In this document: positions 25,963 through 34,893 of the stretch, in pieces
How the letters are laid out: the number at the start of each line of letters is the position of its first letter
How positions within the stretch are numbered: position 1 is the stretch's first letter
Assembly (NCBI RefSeq): GCF_003751385.1
Contig: NZ_RJVA01000017.1
Location: 49,732-113,731 of the forward strand
Length of the DNA stretch: 64,000 nucleotides
Direction of reading: 5' to 3'
Origin: Desulfosoma caldarium
GTDB taxonomy: Bacteria > Desulfobacterota > Syntrophobacteria > Syntrophobacterales > DSM-9756
Translations under genes and position numbers: made by a program
Notes under the pieces: generated by a model
Seen by the model: only the letters and a program-made list of their open reading frames with translations
Databases searched by the model: none
Told to the model about the DNA's origin: nothing

Positions 25963-26568
25963 TCAGCCCATACTAGATTTTCGTCGATACCAATACCAGG
26001 CCGACGGATGGCCCTTTTCTTCCCCAATGACGTAGCGTTCTCGGGTGAACTCGCCCCCGAATAGAGACTCCACTTCATTCACGGAAATGCCCCACAGACC
26101 GCCCCGCCAGGGACGCGGAAGCCAGGCGTAGAGCATGTACCAGGCGCCCGGGGCGGTGAGTCGTTCCAGTTCCCGAGCATATCGACGACGGCCGTCTTGG
26201 CTCAAAGCGAAAAGGCAGCCGATGTCCAGAACGTAGTCGTAAGGGCCCTGAAGCGTGGCCAGGTTGGTGACGTCAGCAACGTAGAAAGCGATGGTGAGAC
26301 CGGCCGAGGCGGCTTTGCGTCGCGCTCGGCGAATGGCTTGCGGTGAAAAGTCCACGCCGGTAACCTGCCAGCCGTGCCGTGCCAAAGTGATGGCGTTGGT
26401 TCCCGTACCGCACCCCAAGTCCAGGGCTCTTCCCGGAGGAGTGTGGGCGAGAAATTCCATGACCTCGGGGGGTGTGATACCGGTATCCCAGGGCGTCTTG
26501 CCACGAAGGTAAAGCCACTCAAATCCCCAGCGACTTCTCAGAATTCGGTCTCGCAGGCGCTGCCACAT
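25963..26568 (-). CDS. Class I SAM-dependent methyltransferase (TPMT/TehB-like)
   Basis: A 201-residue methyltransferase. Motif I is ALDLGCGTGTNAITLA, motif II is VTGVDFSPQAI, and YVADVTNL plus VLDIGCLFALS follow. The N-terminal PWDTGITPPEV is like that of thiopurine/TehB-type enzymes. It could methylate small thiols, oxyanions such as tellurite, or other xenobiotics. GGAGG lies upstream of the ATG at 26568. It is divergent from the cobalamin genes and convergent with the GT39 gene, so it stands alone. Confidence 0.85.
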   Translation of the reverse strand: MWQRLRDRILRSRWGFEWLYLRGKTPWDTGITPPEVMEFLAHTPPGRALDLGCGTGTNAITLARHGWQVTGVDFSPQAIRRARRKAASAGLTIAFYVADVTNLATLQGPYDYVLDIGCLFALSQDGRRRYARELERLTAPGAWYMLYAWLPRPWRGGLWGISVNEVESLFGGEFTRERYVIGEEKGHPSAWYWYRRKSSMG

Positions 26569-26683
26569 GCCTTGCCTCCTGAACCCCTTTCGGGTTCTTC
26601 ACAATGGGTCGAAGGTGTGCCATAGTGCGGCGTCAATCCGCAGAATTTGTGCATACCACAAGTGTTAAGGAAAGGAACAGAGT

Positions 26684-28285
26684 GTGTCCATTTCCAAATG
26701 GGCTTTTGTTGTGGCCGCGCCGCATAGTGGATCGGGCAAGACGACGGCGACCCTGGCGATTCTGGCGGCACTGAAGCGGCGTGGTTTGACAGTTCAGCCC
26801 TTCAAGGTGGGTCCGGATTTCATCGATCCCGGCCTGCATACGTGCGTGACCGGAACGGTGTCCAGGAACTTGGACGGGTGGATGCTTTCTCGGCAGGTCA
26901 ACGAGGCCCTCTTCAGACACTTTCTTCACGCGGCCAACTGTGCAGTGGTTGAAGGGGTCATGGGGCTTTTTGACGGCTACGACGGCACGACGGAAGCGGG
27001 CAGCACGGCTGAAATGGCCAAGTGGCTTCACCTTCCGGTGATCCTGGTGGTGGACGCTCGCAGCATGGCTCGAAGCGCGGCAGCGCTGGTTCATGGGTTT
27101 TGCTCCTTTGATCCGGCCCTTCATTGTGCCGGAGTGATTTTCAACCGCGTGGGCAGTGAAGCCCATCTGCAGTTTCTTCGCGAAGCCATGGCATCTTCTT
27201 CAAACCTTCCCGTGTTGGGAGGTCTGCCTCGAGATGAGGTTCTGCGATTGCCGCAACGGCATTTGGGGCTTGTGACGGCCGAAGAAAATCCGCTTAGCCA
27301 AGATTTTGTGGATCACTTGGCCCGTTGGGCCGAAACCCATATGGACTTGGACCGATTGCTGGCGGTGACCACTCTAAACACTCAGATGACGGTGAATCCC
27401 AAGCCTTCGAACGTATGTGCAGGCGGGGTTTTTCTTGGGGACTTTGGCCGGCCATTCCCTTTTACGGGGCGGCGTTCTCGCGATTCAGACCCGTGCGCGC
27501 AGCCAGTACAGCGTCCCACCGATTTCGAAAATGCCGAAAAGCATGGACATCACGCACGCACTGAGACGTTTTCACAGAAAGGATTGCCGGACCAGCCACT
27601 TGGGGATGCCTCATGGCCTCTGCACGGCTCCCATCCAAGGCCCCTGATTGCCGTGGCCCGAGATGCCGCCTTTTGCTTCTATTATCAGGACAACCTGGAT
27701 CTTCTGGAAGCCTTTGGAGCTCGGCTGCACTTTTTTTCTCCATTGGCCGGAGAGACCTTCCCTGAGGACACGGCGGCCCTTTACCTGGGGGGCGGATATC
27801 CCGAAGTGCACGCCAAGGCGCTGCAGCGCAACGAGCGCTTTTTTGAGGACCTTCGACGGCTGGCCGCCTCAAATCGGCCCGTTTACGCCGAATGCGGCGG
27901 CCTGATGGTGCTCAGCCGTTCCATAGAACTTCTTTCCGGCGAAAAAGTACCGATGGCGGGAATTCTTCCCTTTGGCACGCGCATGCTTTCCAGGCGAAAG
28001 GCACTCGGGTACGTGGAAGTGGTTTTGACCCGTGCGTGCCTTTTGGGCGAGCCAGAACTACGCATGCGCGGTCATGAATTTCACTATTCCGAAATCAATC
28101 CGCAGGACTCGCTCACGAGTTGTGCCTGCTGCTACCGGCTCAGGGTGCGCAAATACCGCGAGGAACAAAACGAGGGCTATCAAGTGGGATCCGTTCTGGC
28201 CAGTTACGTGCACCTGCATTGGGGCAGTGCTCCTCAGGCCGCATCGTTTTTTGTCGAAGCAGCTCGAAAGGCTTTGGCTCTATGA
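26684..28285 (+). CDS. cbiA: Cobyrinate a,c-diamide synthase with long inter-domain linker
   Basis: A 533-residue glutamine-dependent amidase of cobalamin synthesis (CbiA/CobB). The N-terminal ATP-binding half has PHSGSGKTTATL; the C-terminal class I amidotransferase half has its catalytic Cys404 in YAECGGLMV, and HEFHYSEI later. Between the halves, residues ~232-318 form a polar, low-complexity linker of about 87 residues, much longer than usual, which explains why the protein exceeds the normal ~450-480. Start is GTG 26684 after AAGGAAAGGA. Its stop overlaps the ATG of the next gene (ATGA). Confidence 0.92.
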   Translation: MSISKWAFVVAAPHSGSGKTTATLAILAALKRRGLTVQPFKVGPDFIDPGLHTCVTGTVSRNLDGWMLSRQVNEALFRHFLHAANCAVVEGVMGLFDGYDGTTEAGSTAEMAKWLHLPVILVVDARSMARSAAALVHGFCSFDPALHCAGVIFNRVGSEAHLQFLREAMASSSNLPVLGGLPRDEVLRLPQRHLGLVTAEENPLSQDFVDHLARWAETHMDLDRLLAVTTLNTQMTVNPKPSNVCAGGVFLGDFGRPFPFTGRRSRDSDPCAQPVQRPTDFENAEKHGHHARTETFSQKGLPDQPLGDASWPLHGSHPRPLIAVARDAAFCFYYQDNLDLLEAFGARLHFFSPLAGETFPEDTAALYLGGGYPEVHAKALQRNERFFEDLRRLAASNRPVYAECGGLMVLSRSIELLSGEKVPMAGILPFGTRMLSRRKALGYVEVVLTRACLLGEPELRMRGHEFHYSEINPQDSLTSCACCYRLRVRKYREEQNEGYQVGSVLASYVHLHWGSAPQAASFFVEAARKALAL

Positions 28286-29847
28286 AGACGCCGAGGGCGA
28301 AGACACTGATGTTTTTGGGAACGGGTTCCGATGTGGGCAAAAGTGTTTTGGCCGCGGCCTTTTGCCGGATATTCAAGCAAGACGGTTACGCCGTAGCGCC
28401 ATTCAAGGCCCAGAACATGGCTCTCAATTCCTACATCACCTCGGACGGCGGAGAAATGGGGCGTGCCCAGGTGGTGCAGGCGGAAGCCGCCGGCATTGAA
28501 CCGCACGTGGATATGAACCCCATTCTCCTCAAGCCCACTTCGTCCATGGGCTCTCAGGTCATTGTCCTGGGCGAAGCGGTGGGGAATTTTAGCGCCAAGC
28601 AATACTACGCCTACAAGAAAGCGTTGGTTCCGGTGGTGCGCAAGGCTTTTGAACGGCTTGCAGCTCGATATGATGTTGTGGTTCTGGAAGGTGCGGGAAG
28701 TGCGGTGGAATTGAACCTCAAAGATCATGACCTGGTCAACCTAGCCATGGCTCGGTGGGCTCAAGCCCCCTGTCTGCTCGTGGGAGACATCGACCGCGGC
28801 GGCGTTTTTGCGTCGCTTCTGGGTTCGTTGATGCTCATGGAAAAGCAGGACCAAGAACGCATCGCCGGACTCCTCGTCAATAAATTTCGCGGTGACCCGG
28901 ACCTCTTTCAGCCCGGCGTGCGCCTCCTTGAAGAACACTCAGGTCGGCCGGTGCTTGGGGTTGTGCCGTATTTTGATCATATTGCCGTCCCCGAGGAAGA
29001 CAGCGTGGCTTTGAACCGGCGCATGGCACAAGGCGTGGACCCCAGTGATGCGTCCCGGCGGTGCCGCATCGGCGTGGTGCGGCTACCGTACATTTCCAAC
29101 TACACGGACTTTGATTGCCTCGAGCGGGATGAGCGGCTGCACGTGGTCTATTTTGATAGACCCGCCGATGTCTTTTTGTGCGATGCCGTGATCCTTCCGG
29201 GAAGCAAGAACACCATAGAAGACATGCTTGCCTTGGAACGATCCGGAATGGCCGACGCGCTGCGGGCATACCACAAGGCGGGCGGCGTTGTGGTTGGGAT
29301 TTGCGGCGGCTATCAAATGCTGGGCCGACGGATTACGGACCCTCATGGTGCTGAAAGTCGCGTGCGGGAAGCTCAAGGCCTGGGATTCCTGCCCATGAGC
29401 ACGGAGATGGCTTCAGAAAAATTAACATCTCAAGCCGTGGCCCGTCTTCGTGGCCCCAATCCTTTGAGTCCCACCGACCTTTTTCCCCTTTACGGGTACG
29501 AGATTCATATGGGCCGATCCCGGTTTGAAAGCAACACCGCTGTGCCGGGGCTTTTCGAGGTGGTGAGCCGCAACGGCGTCACGGTTCCTAAAGAGGAAGC
29601 CACCGATGGGGCCTGGACCGATGAGGGGCGCGTGTGGGGCACATATCTTCATGGCATCTTTGACAACGACACCTTTCGCGACCGTTTTGTGGCCTTCCTT
29701 GCCGCACGAAAAGGAATGGCCGACGGCATGGGTTCGAAGTCTTTTCGTTTTTCTCAATGGAAGGAAGACCAATACGATCAGTTGGCGGATTTCGTTCGCC
29801 GTCACTGTGACGTGGACCGCATTTACCGCATCATGGGCTTGAAATAA
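28282..29847 (+). CDS. cobQ: Cobyric acid synthase
   Basis: A 521-residue glutamine amidotransferase that amidates four carboxyls of adenosylcobyrinate diamide. The N-terminal MFLGTGSDVGKS is the P-loop, with FKAQNMALNSYIT following. The GATase half has the nucleophile in VVGICGGYQMLG and the late His in YLHGIFDN. Length is normal. The ATG overlaps the cbiA stop, indicating coupled translation. It is the second gene of a four-gene cobalamin operon; upper-pathway genes are not in the window. Confidence 0.95.
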   Translation: MKTPRAKTLMFLGTGSDVGKSVLAAAFCRIFKQDGYAVAPFKAQNMALNSYITSDGGEMGRAQVVQAEAAGIEPHVDMNPILLKPTSSMGSQVIVLGEAVGNFSAKQYYAYKKALVPVVRKAFERLAARYDVVVLEGAGSAVELNLKDHDLVNLAMARWAQAPCLLVGDIDRGGVFASLLGSLMLMEKQDQERIAGLLVNKFRGDPDLFQPGVRLLEEHSGRPVLGVVPYFDHIAVPEEDSVALNRRMAQGVDPSDASRRCRIGVVRLPYISNYTDFDCLERDERLHVVYFDRPADVFLCDAVILPGSKNTIEDMLALERSGMADALRAYHKAGGVVVGICGGYQMLGRRITDPHGAESRVREAQGLGFLPMSTEMASEKLTSQAVARLRGPNPLSPTDLFPLYGYEIHMGRSRFESNTAVPGLFEVVSRNGVTVPKEEATDGAWTDEGRVWGTYLHGIFDNDTFRDRFVAFLAARKGMADGMGSKSFRFSQWKEDQYDQLADFVRRHCDVDRIYRIMGLK

Positions 29848-29856
29848 GGACCACCT

Positions 29857-30828
29857 TTGTCAGCACTGCTCTCTTTTTCGCCTGTTTGCCTTGTGGCGGC
29901 TTTCGTCTTGGACCTCCTTTTTGGAGATCCGCCGGCGTGGCCGCATCCCGTGCGTTGGATCGGGCGTGCGGTGGAAGGGACGGAGCCCTTTTTTTATGGA
30001 AAACATAGTGCGCCGGCGGTGCAGCGCCTGCGAGGAGCCCTCTTTTGGCTCTTTCATGTCGCGGGGATTCCCATTTGTGTTGCCGTTCTCCTCACCGTAG
30101 CGTCTTGGGTCCATCGTGGCGTGGCGATCCTGTGTGGTGTGTGGTTAGCCTACACGACCCTGGCCACGCGAAGCCTTTTCGATGCTTCCAAAACCGTCGC
30201 GCAGGCTTTGCAAGCCGGGCGGCTGGATGAAGCTCGCCGACGTCTTTCCCTCATCGTGAGCCGTAACACGGAACATCTGGACGAAGAAGGTGTGTGGAGA
30301 GCCCTTCTGGAAACGGTTTCGGAAAATTTTTCCGACGGCATTCTCGCTCCTCTCTTTTATTTGGCTCTCGGTGGGCCCGTGGCGGCCATGCTTTACAAAA
30401 CAGTCAACACGTTGGATTCCATGGTGGGCTACCGGAACGATCGGTACCAGGACTTTGGATGGTGGGCGGCGCGTGCCGATGACGCCTTCAATTGGCTCCC
30501 TGCACGGCTGAGCGCCCTGGTGCTCTTGGGAGCCGGGGCCTTGTGCGGTATGGATTGGCGGAGAGGTTGGGCGGTCATGCGTCGAGACGCTCGAAAAACT
30601 TCAAGCCCCAATGCAGGCTTTCCCGAAGCGGCCGCGGCGGGGCTTTTGGGCGTCATGCTGGGAGGTCCTGCAGTCTATTTTGGGCATTCCGTGATGAAGC
30701 CCACCTTAGGGGATGCTTTAAGACCTGCAAACAGGGAAGTTTATCAGGGCATGATCCGTTTGCTCTTCGTGGGAGCGGTTCTCGGAGCGATACTGGCAGC
30801 GGCCGTTCGGTTCGCCATGGACACATGA
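29857..30828 (+). CDS. cbiB: Adenosylcobinamide-phosphate synthase (membrane)
   Basis: A 323-residue integral membrane protein (CbiB/CobD type). LDLLFGDPPAWPHPVRWIG is the family signature, followed by SRNTEHLDEEGVWRALLETVSENFSDG and NTLDSMVGYRNDRYQDFG. Several membrane segments are visible. It joins the aminopropanol-phosphate (or aminopropanol) side chain to cobyric acid. The start is TTG 29857, with AAGGA upstream and nine bases after the cobQ stop; no ATG is available nearby. Confidence 0.93.
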   Translation: MSALLSFSPVCLVAAFVLDLLFGDPPAWPHPVRWIGRAVEGTEPFFYGKHSAPAVQRLRGALFWLFHVAGIPICVAVLLTVASWVHRGVAILCGVWLAYTTLATRSLFDASKTVAQALQAGRLDEARRRLSLIVSRNTEHLDEEGVWRALLETVSENFSDGILAPLFYLALGGPVAAMLYKTVNTLDSMVGYRNDRYQDFGWWAARADDAFNWLPARLSALVLLGAGALCGMDWRRGWAVMRRDARKTSSPNAGFPEAAAAGLLGVMLGGPAVYFGHSVMKPTLGDALRPANREVYQGMIRLLFVGAVLGAILAAAVRFAMDT

Positions 30829-30838
30829 GGAGCTCGGC

Positions 30839-31987
30839 GTGACGATACAGGGAAAAAACGGCGAGGGAATCCCAATTCACGGCGGCAATGTATTTGAAAC
30901 AGCGCGGCAACTGGGATGCGCCCCGGAAGACCTTGTGGATTTCAGCGCCAGCATCAATCCCTTGGGACCTCCTGAAGGGCTTCTGGACGTCTTGGTTCAA
31001 ACCTTTAAGCGCGTGCAACACTATCCGGACATGACCAACAAAGCTCTGGTAGATGCCTTGGCCCGGCGTTTTCAATTGGATCCCGATCAAATTGTCGTAG
31101 GCAACGGATCCACCGAACTCATCTACATACTTCCCAAGGCCATGGAAGTGTCCAGAGTGCTCGCGGTGGTGCCCACCTTCAAGGAATATGTGAAAGCCTT
31201 TGCCCTTCACGGATGCCAAATGAACTTGTGTGTCGCGGAAGCGGTCCACGACTTTCAGCCGACATTGCACCAATTGGGCCGAGCCATGGAGGTCTTTCAA
31301 CCCCAGGCCATCTTGGTGACGCACCCTGGAAGCCCCTGCGGATCTTTGATGCCGCTCAATGTACGGCGATTTCTTTTGGAAGAGACGGGACATCGAGGCG
31401 TCATCCTTTTGGTGGATGAAGTGTTTGTGGATTTTTGCGAACATGAATCTTTTCTGCCGGCCCTAAGAGGGCACGAGAACTTGGTGGTCATTCGATCCAT
31501 GACCAAGTTTTACGGCATTCCGGGATTGCGCCTGGGATATTTAGCGGCGTCTTCGGCATGGGCCGCACGCCTGCGACGCCATGTGCCTCCGTGGTCCGTG
31601 AACACCCTGGCCCAAGCTGCGGGAGTGCATTGTCTGCAGCACGAGGACTATCGTCAAAAAACCCTGGATGTGGTTGGCGCGGAAAGGGTGCGTTTGAGCG
31701 AAGCGTTGGCCCGCATTCCGGGGTTCACAGTGTTTCCGTCCGCCGCCAACTACCTGCTCGTGCGCCTCGACCCCTGCCTGGGAACGGCTGCCGCACTCAA
31801 GGAAGAACTTCTCGTGCGCCATCGCATGCTCATTCGAGACTGCGCCAATTTCGACGGATTGACACCGCAGGACTTTCGCGTCGCCGTGCGGCTTCCTCAC
31901 GAAAACGATCGCCTCATCGAGGCTCTTACCCAGTGGCGCCGATCCCACGACGTCGTAGGCTCTTGGAGCGCAGAAGGGACATCCTGA
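30839..31987 (+). CDS. cobD: Threonine-phosphate decarboxylase / histidinol-phosphate aminotransferase-like PLP enzyme
   Basis: A 382-residue PLP enzyme of the CobD/CobC type. HGGNVFETARQLG and DFSASINPLGPP are hallmarks of the cobalamin enzyme rather than HisC. The PLP Lys lies in IRSMTKFYGIPGLRLGYL. It makes aminopropanol phosphate from threonine phosphate for the CbiB step encoded just upstream. Start is GTG 30839 with GAGGAG upstream. Its TGA overlaps an ATG that now opens a gene relic. Confidence 0.9.
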   Translation: MTIQGKNGEGIPIHGGNVFETARQLGCAPEDLVDFSASINPLGPPEGLLDVLVQTFKRVQHYPDMTNKALVDALARRFQLDPDQIVVGNGSTELIYILPKAMEVSRVLAVVPTFKEYVKAFALHGCQMNLCVAEAVHDFQPTLHQLGRAMEVFQPQAILVTHPGSPCGSLMPLNVRRFLLEETGHRGVILLVDEVFVDFCEHESFLPALRGHENLVVIRSMTKFYGIPGLRLGYLAASSAWAARLRRHVPPWSVNTLAQAAGVHCLQHEDYRQKTLDVVGAERVRLSEALARIPGFTVFPSAANYLLVRLDPCLGTAAALKEELLVRHRMLIRDCANFDGLTPQDFRVAVRLPHENDRLIEALTQWRRSHDVVGSWSAEGTS

Positions 31988-32297
31988 TGGAATCCTACGC
32001 CTATGAACTGATCAAGAAGGAAGGCTACAAAGAGGGTGTTCGTTCCAGAATACTACAGGACATACAGCAGGGCACGGTGGAGGCCAGGGACACTATGTGC
32101 TGGCGACTTTGGAAGAGGACGTTTTGAAACTGTTCCCCGAACATCCTTCACGCCCTTCGAAAGATAAAGACCCGAGTGCCCTGAAACTGCTCTTAAGGAA
32201 AGCTCTTCGTGCCGATTTCCGCAACGATCTTCGCAGAGCTCTTTCAGGCTTTCTTGATGAGCCGCTAGCAAGCCCCGAAGGCTCTGTAAACGCTTGA
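31987..32297 (+). pseudogene. C-terminal relic of an Rpn/PD-(D/E)XK nuclease-family transposase, frameshifted
   Basis: From ATG 31987 the frame encodes ESYAYELIKKEGYKEGVRS...QQGTVEARDTM and then runs into a stop at 32127. At the same spot another frame continues with VLATLEEDVLKLFP...DPSALKLLLRKALRADF...RRAL to a TGA at 32295-32297. Joined, these match the C-terminal part of Rpn-type proteins (the 'Y.eGy.eG...QQG' helix, then 'EAREMVLxxLEERF...LLRKALRA'). The catalytic N-terminal domain is missing and one base has been lost near 32096. It is a dead remnant beside cobD. Confidence 0.7.
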
Positions 32298-32559
32298 AAA
32301 AAGCGCTGCAAACCATTTTGTTTTTCGCAAACTTCAGGGGGGTATCCAGGCGAGGAAGGGGTCTTTCAAGCTTGAATCTGCCCAGGATTGGGGCAGCTGG
32401 GGGGATTCCATGGCTGGACTCTGGAGAAGTCCAGCCGCGGCATGTGGAAAAGAAAACCCGCGCCACAGAGGCTTGCGCCTCGCGGGCGGCGGTTTGGGTC
32501 AACGTTTGTGAAACTGGGCCGCCCCATTGGCTCCGTGAGAGGGATTCCTGAAGGGGCGC
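32298..32559. other. Non-coding stretch with two hairpins
   Basis: No gene is seen. GGCTGGACT (32412-32420) and AGTCCAGCC (32428-32436) form a perfect 9-bp stem with a 7-base loop and no T run. A second structure, GAGGC-TTGC-GCCTC (about 32468-32481), is flanked by complementary CCGCG/CGCGG. These may be 3' end structures of the converging transcripts or part of the decayed element. Confidence 0.4.
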
Positions 32560-32835
32560 TCAGGGAGGTGTCGAAGCCAAATGGGCTTCCTCCTTAAGGA
32601 AATGCGTGTGGTACTCGTTGTCGGTGAGGTGCTTTCGCATGAGGTTGGAAAGCATGTCGAAAAGCTCGGTTATTTCCCTGTCGGAAAGGCGGGGGATGAG
32701 GATGTGCATTAGATCATCGTCGGAAAATTTTTGCAGGTAGACCATGAGAGATTTTTCATCCAGATCCCGCGAAAACCCAAAAGCCACCATCCCGTCATAC
32801 GTTTCCACGAAACGGTGGGTATGTTTCGTTCCCAT
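32560..32835 (-). CDS. Small protein of unknown function downstream of inositol-phosphate synthase
   Basis: A 91-residue soluble protein with an acidic, helical pattern: DEKSLMVYLQKFSDDDLMHILIPRLSDREITELFDMLSNLMRKHL. It has no signal peptide, membrane segment or cysteine motif. GGGAGG lies nine bases before the ATG at 32835, and it begins 26 bases after the inositol-phosphate synthase stop on the same strand. The two are probably co-transcribed. I do not recognise the family. Confidence 0.7.
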   Translation of the reverse strand: MGTKHTHRFVETYDGMVAFGFSRDLDEKSLMVYLQKFSDDDLMHILIPRLSDREITELFDMLSNLMRKHLTDNEYHTHFLKEEAHLASTPP

Positions 32836-32861
32836 GCCGCAGCGCCTCCCTCGCGTACCGT

Positions 32862-34205
32862 TCACGACAGATCGTTCATGTAATAATCCAGCCCGAAATG
32901 GGTGATCTGCTCTTCGCCCATAAAGTAGCGCAGCGTGTTTTTGAGCTTCATGAGCTGAATGAACAAGTCGTGTTCGGGATACAGCCCTTCTCGATGCATA
33001 GGGCTCTTGAAATAAAAGGAAAGCCATTCCTGAATGCCGTACATGCCGATGCGTTGGGCCAGATCGGCAAAAAGAACCAGATCCAGGCACAGCGGCGCAG
33101 CCAGAATACTGTCTCGGCATTGAAAATCCACTTTGATTTGCATGGGATAACCCATCCAGCCGAAAATATCGATGCAGTCCCAGCCTTCCTTGTTGTCCCC
33201 GCGGGGCGGGTAATAATTAATGGTGACCTTATGATAGTAGTTCTTGTACAGGCTGGGGTAGAGTTGGGGTTGCAGAATGTATTCGAGGACCGAGAGTTTA
33301 CTTTCTTCCTTGGTTTTGAAGGAGTCTTTGTCGTCCAAAACCAAGCCGTCCCGGTTGCCCAAAATGTTTGTGGAATACCAGCCTTCCAGGCCCAGCATGC
33401 GGGCTTTGAGTCCCGGCGCAAGAATGGTTTTCATGAGGGTCTGACCGGTCTTGAAATCCTTGCCGGCGATAGGGACCTTCTTTTCCTTAGCCAGCGTCAC
33501 CATGGCGGGAATATCCACGGTGAGGTTCGGAGCCCCGTTGATGTAGGGAATGCCGCTCTCCAGAGCTGCCAGCGCATAGATCATGCTCGGGGAAATGCGA
33601 GGGTCGTTGTTCTGCACGGCTTTCAAAAAGGCGTCCAGGGATTGGTGTGGTTCTTCGGGTTTGAGGTACACTTCCGTGCTGCCACACCAGATCATGACGC
33701 ATCGGTCGATGCCATGGGCCTGCTTGAATTGGGCGATGTCTTCCTTGACGGCTTCCGTGAGGTCCCGAAGGCTGGATCCCGATTTCACGTGATTTCCGTC
33801 CAGATTCTTAACGAAGCGGCGGTCAAAGACTGCCTTCATGGGCTGCACGGTTTCCAGAAAATCACGGATCGGCTCCAGATGTTCCCTTCGCAGCACCTTG
33901 GCAAAAAGGGCCGCCTCATACCCGTTGGCTTCGTAGATGTCCCAGCCGGCAAAAACGAGGTCGTCCGGGGAAGCCAGAGGCACGAAATCTTTGATGCGCG
34001 GCGTGCGATATTCATCGCGTTTGCCCAGTCGAATGGTTCCCATTTGCGTGAGAGATCCGATGGGTTCTGCGAGGCCTCGGCGAACAGCTTCAACGCCGGC
34101 CATAAAGGTGGTGGCCACAGCTCCGCCGATTCCAGGAATGAGCACGCCAAGCTTACCGCGGGGTGTTTCGATGTCCTCTTTGCGCTTGAGGTCTTTTGCC
34201 AGCAC
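32862..34205 (-). CDS. ino1: myo-Inositol-1-phosphate synthase
   Basis: A 447-residue NAD-dependent isomerase that turns glucose 6-phosphate into inositol 3-phosphate. The NAD-binding loop is VLIPGIGGAVATTFMAG. Other family segments are AGKDFKTGQT, STNILGNRDG and the catalytic-region KVTINYYPPRGDN...DCIDIFGW. Bacterial and archaeal members feed inositol phospholipids or, in thermophiles, di-myo-inositol phosphate as a compatible solute. Start is GTG 34205 with GGAGG upstream. No dedicated downstream pathway gene is adjacent except the unknown 91-residue protein. Confidence 0.92.
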   Translation of the reverse strand: MLAKDLKRKEDIETPRGKLGVLIPGIGGAVATTFMAGVEAVRRGLAEPIGSLTQMGTIRLGKRDEYRTPRIKDFVPLASPDDLVFAGWDIYEANGYEAALFAKVLRREHLEPIRDFLETVQPMKAVFDRRFVKNLDGNHVKSGSSLRDLTEAVKEDIAQFKQAHGIDRCVMIWCGSTEVYLKPEEPHQSLDAFLKAVQNNDPRISPSMIYALAALESGIPYINGAPNLTVDIPAMVTLAKEKKVPIAGKDFKTGQTLMKTILAPGLKARMLGLEGWYSTNILGNRDGLVLDDKDSFKTKEESKLSVLEYILQPQLYPSLYKNYYHKVTINYYPPRGDNKEGWDCIDIFGWMGYPMQIKVDFQCRDSILAAPLCLDLVLFADLAQRIGMYGIQEWLSFYFKSPMHREGLYPEHDLFIQLMKLKNTLRYFMGEEQITHFGLDYYMNDLS

Positions 34206-34315
34206 GGTTTTCCTCCGATGTTTTCAAAAATCCATGGCCTACATGGTTGTCGCGTACGTCCCATCGTTGTGTTACGCCAGCACGGCTTTCCTATAGGCCT
34301 CGGTTTCTTGCAGTG

Positions 34316-34888
34316 TCAAGGCAAAGGCCGAGCGTCGGGCTTCCATCCTTCCAAAGCCAGAAGGGCTTTCTTGATGTGAATGCCTCCCGAGTAGCCGCCC
34401 AGGGATCCGTTTCGTCCGATGACGCGATGGCAAGGGACCACAATGGCCATGGGGTTCCTGCCGCAGGCTTGCCCAACGGCGCGGGCTCCCTGCGAAAGGC
34501 CCAAACGGCGCGCAAGGTCTCCATAGGAAAGGGTTGCCCCGTACGGAATGCGACACAGTTCCTGCCAAACCCTATGCTGAAAGGATGTGCCCACAATCCA
34601 GTCTAAAGCAACGTGGGGGTGTTCTCCCCCACCGGCAAGGTACGCCGTCAAAGCTTCGCGGGCCACCGAAGACACCCCATTGGGTTGCCACATGAGCTTT
34701 GTGCCCGGAAATAGGCGGTGAAGATGGGTTTCGGCGGCTCGTTGCACATCCGTGGAGGCCACGTCCATGCCCTCTCCTTGAAAATCGACGGTGAGCACGT
34801 GACAGGCGCACAGACCTTTGGATGTGGCCGCCGTCAGAAACCATCCCCAAGATGGAAAAAAGAAAAGGTCGACCCACAGGGAATGCAT
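34316..34888 (-). CDS. ogt: Methylated-DNA-[protein]-cysteine methyltransferase
   Basis: A 190-residue suicide repair protein that takes methyl groups from O6-methylguanine. The active-site motif is VPCHRVIGRNG and the DNA-binding helix holds GTSFQHRVWQELCRIPYG. The N-terminal ~100 residues form the usual poorly conserved domain. It starts five bases after the stop of the MBL hydrolase gene, so the two form an operon. No Ada regulatory domain is present. Confidence 0.93.
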   Translation of the reverse strand: MHSLWVDLFFFPSWGWFLTAATSKGLCACHVLTVDFQGEGMDVASTDVQRAAETHLHRLFPGTKLMWQPNGVSSVAREALTAYLAGGGEHPHVALDWIVGTSFQHRVWQELCRIPYGATLSYGDLARRLGLSQGARAVGQACGRNPMAIVVPCHRVIGRNGSLGGYSGGIHIKKALLALEGWKPDARPLP

Positions 34889-34893
34889 GAGCT

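Noticed and set aside
26569..26683. Cobalamin riboswitch upstream of cbiA
   Set aside because: The gap is too short and no B12-box-like sequence is visible.
32898..34379. 493-codon plus-strand frame over inositol-phosphate synthase
   Set aside because: Antisense shadow of a well-conserved gene; the translation is His/Phe-rich with no domain.
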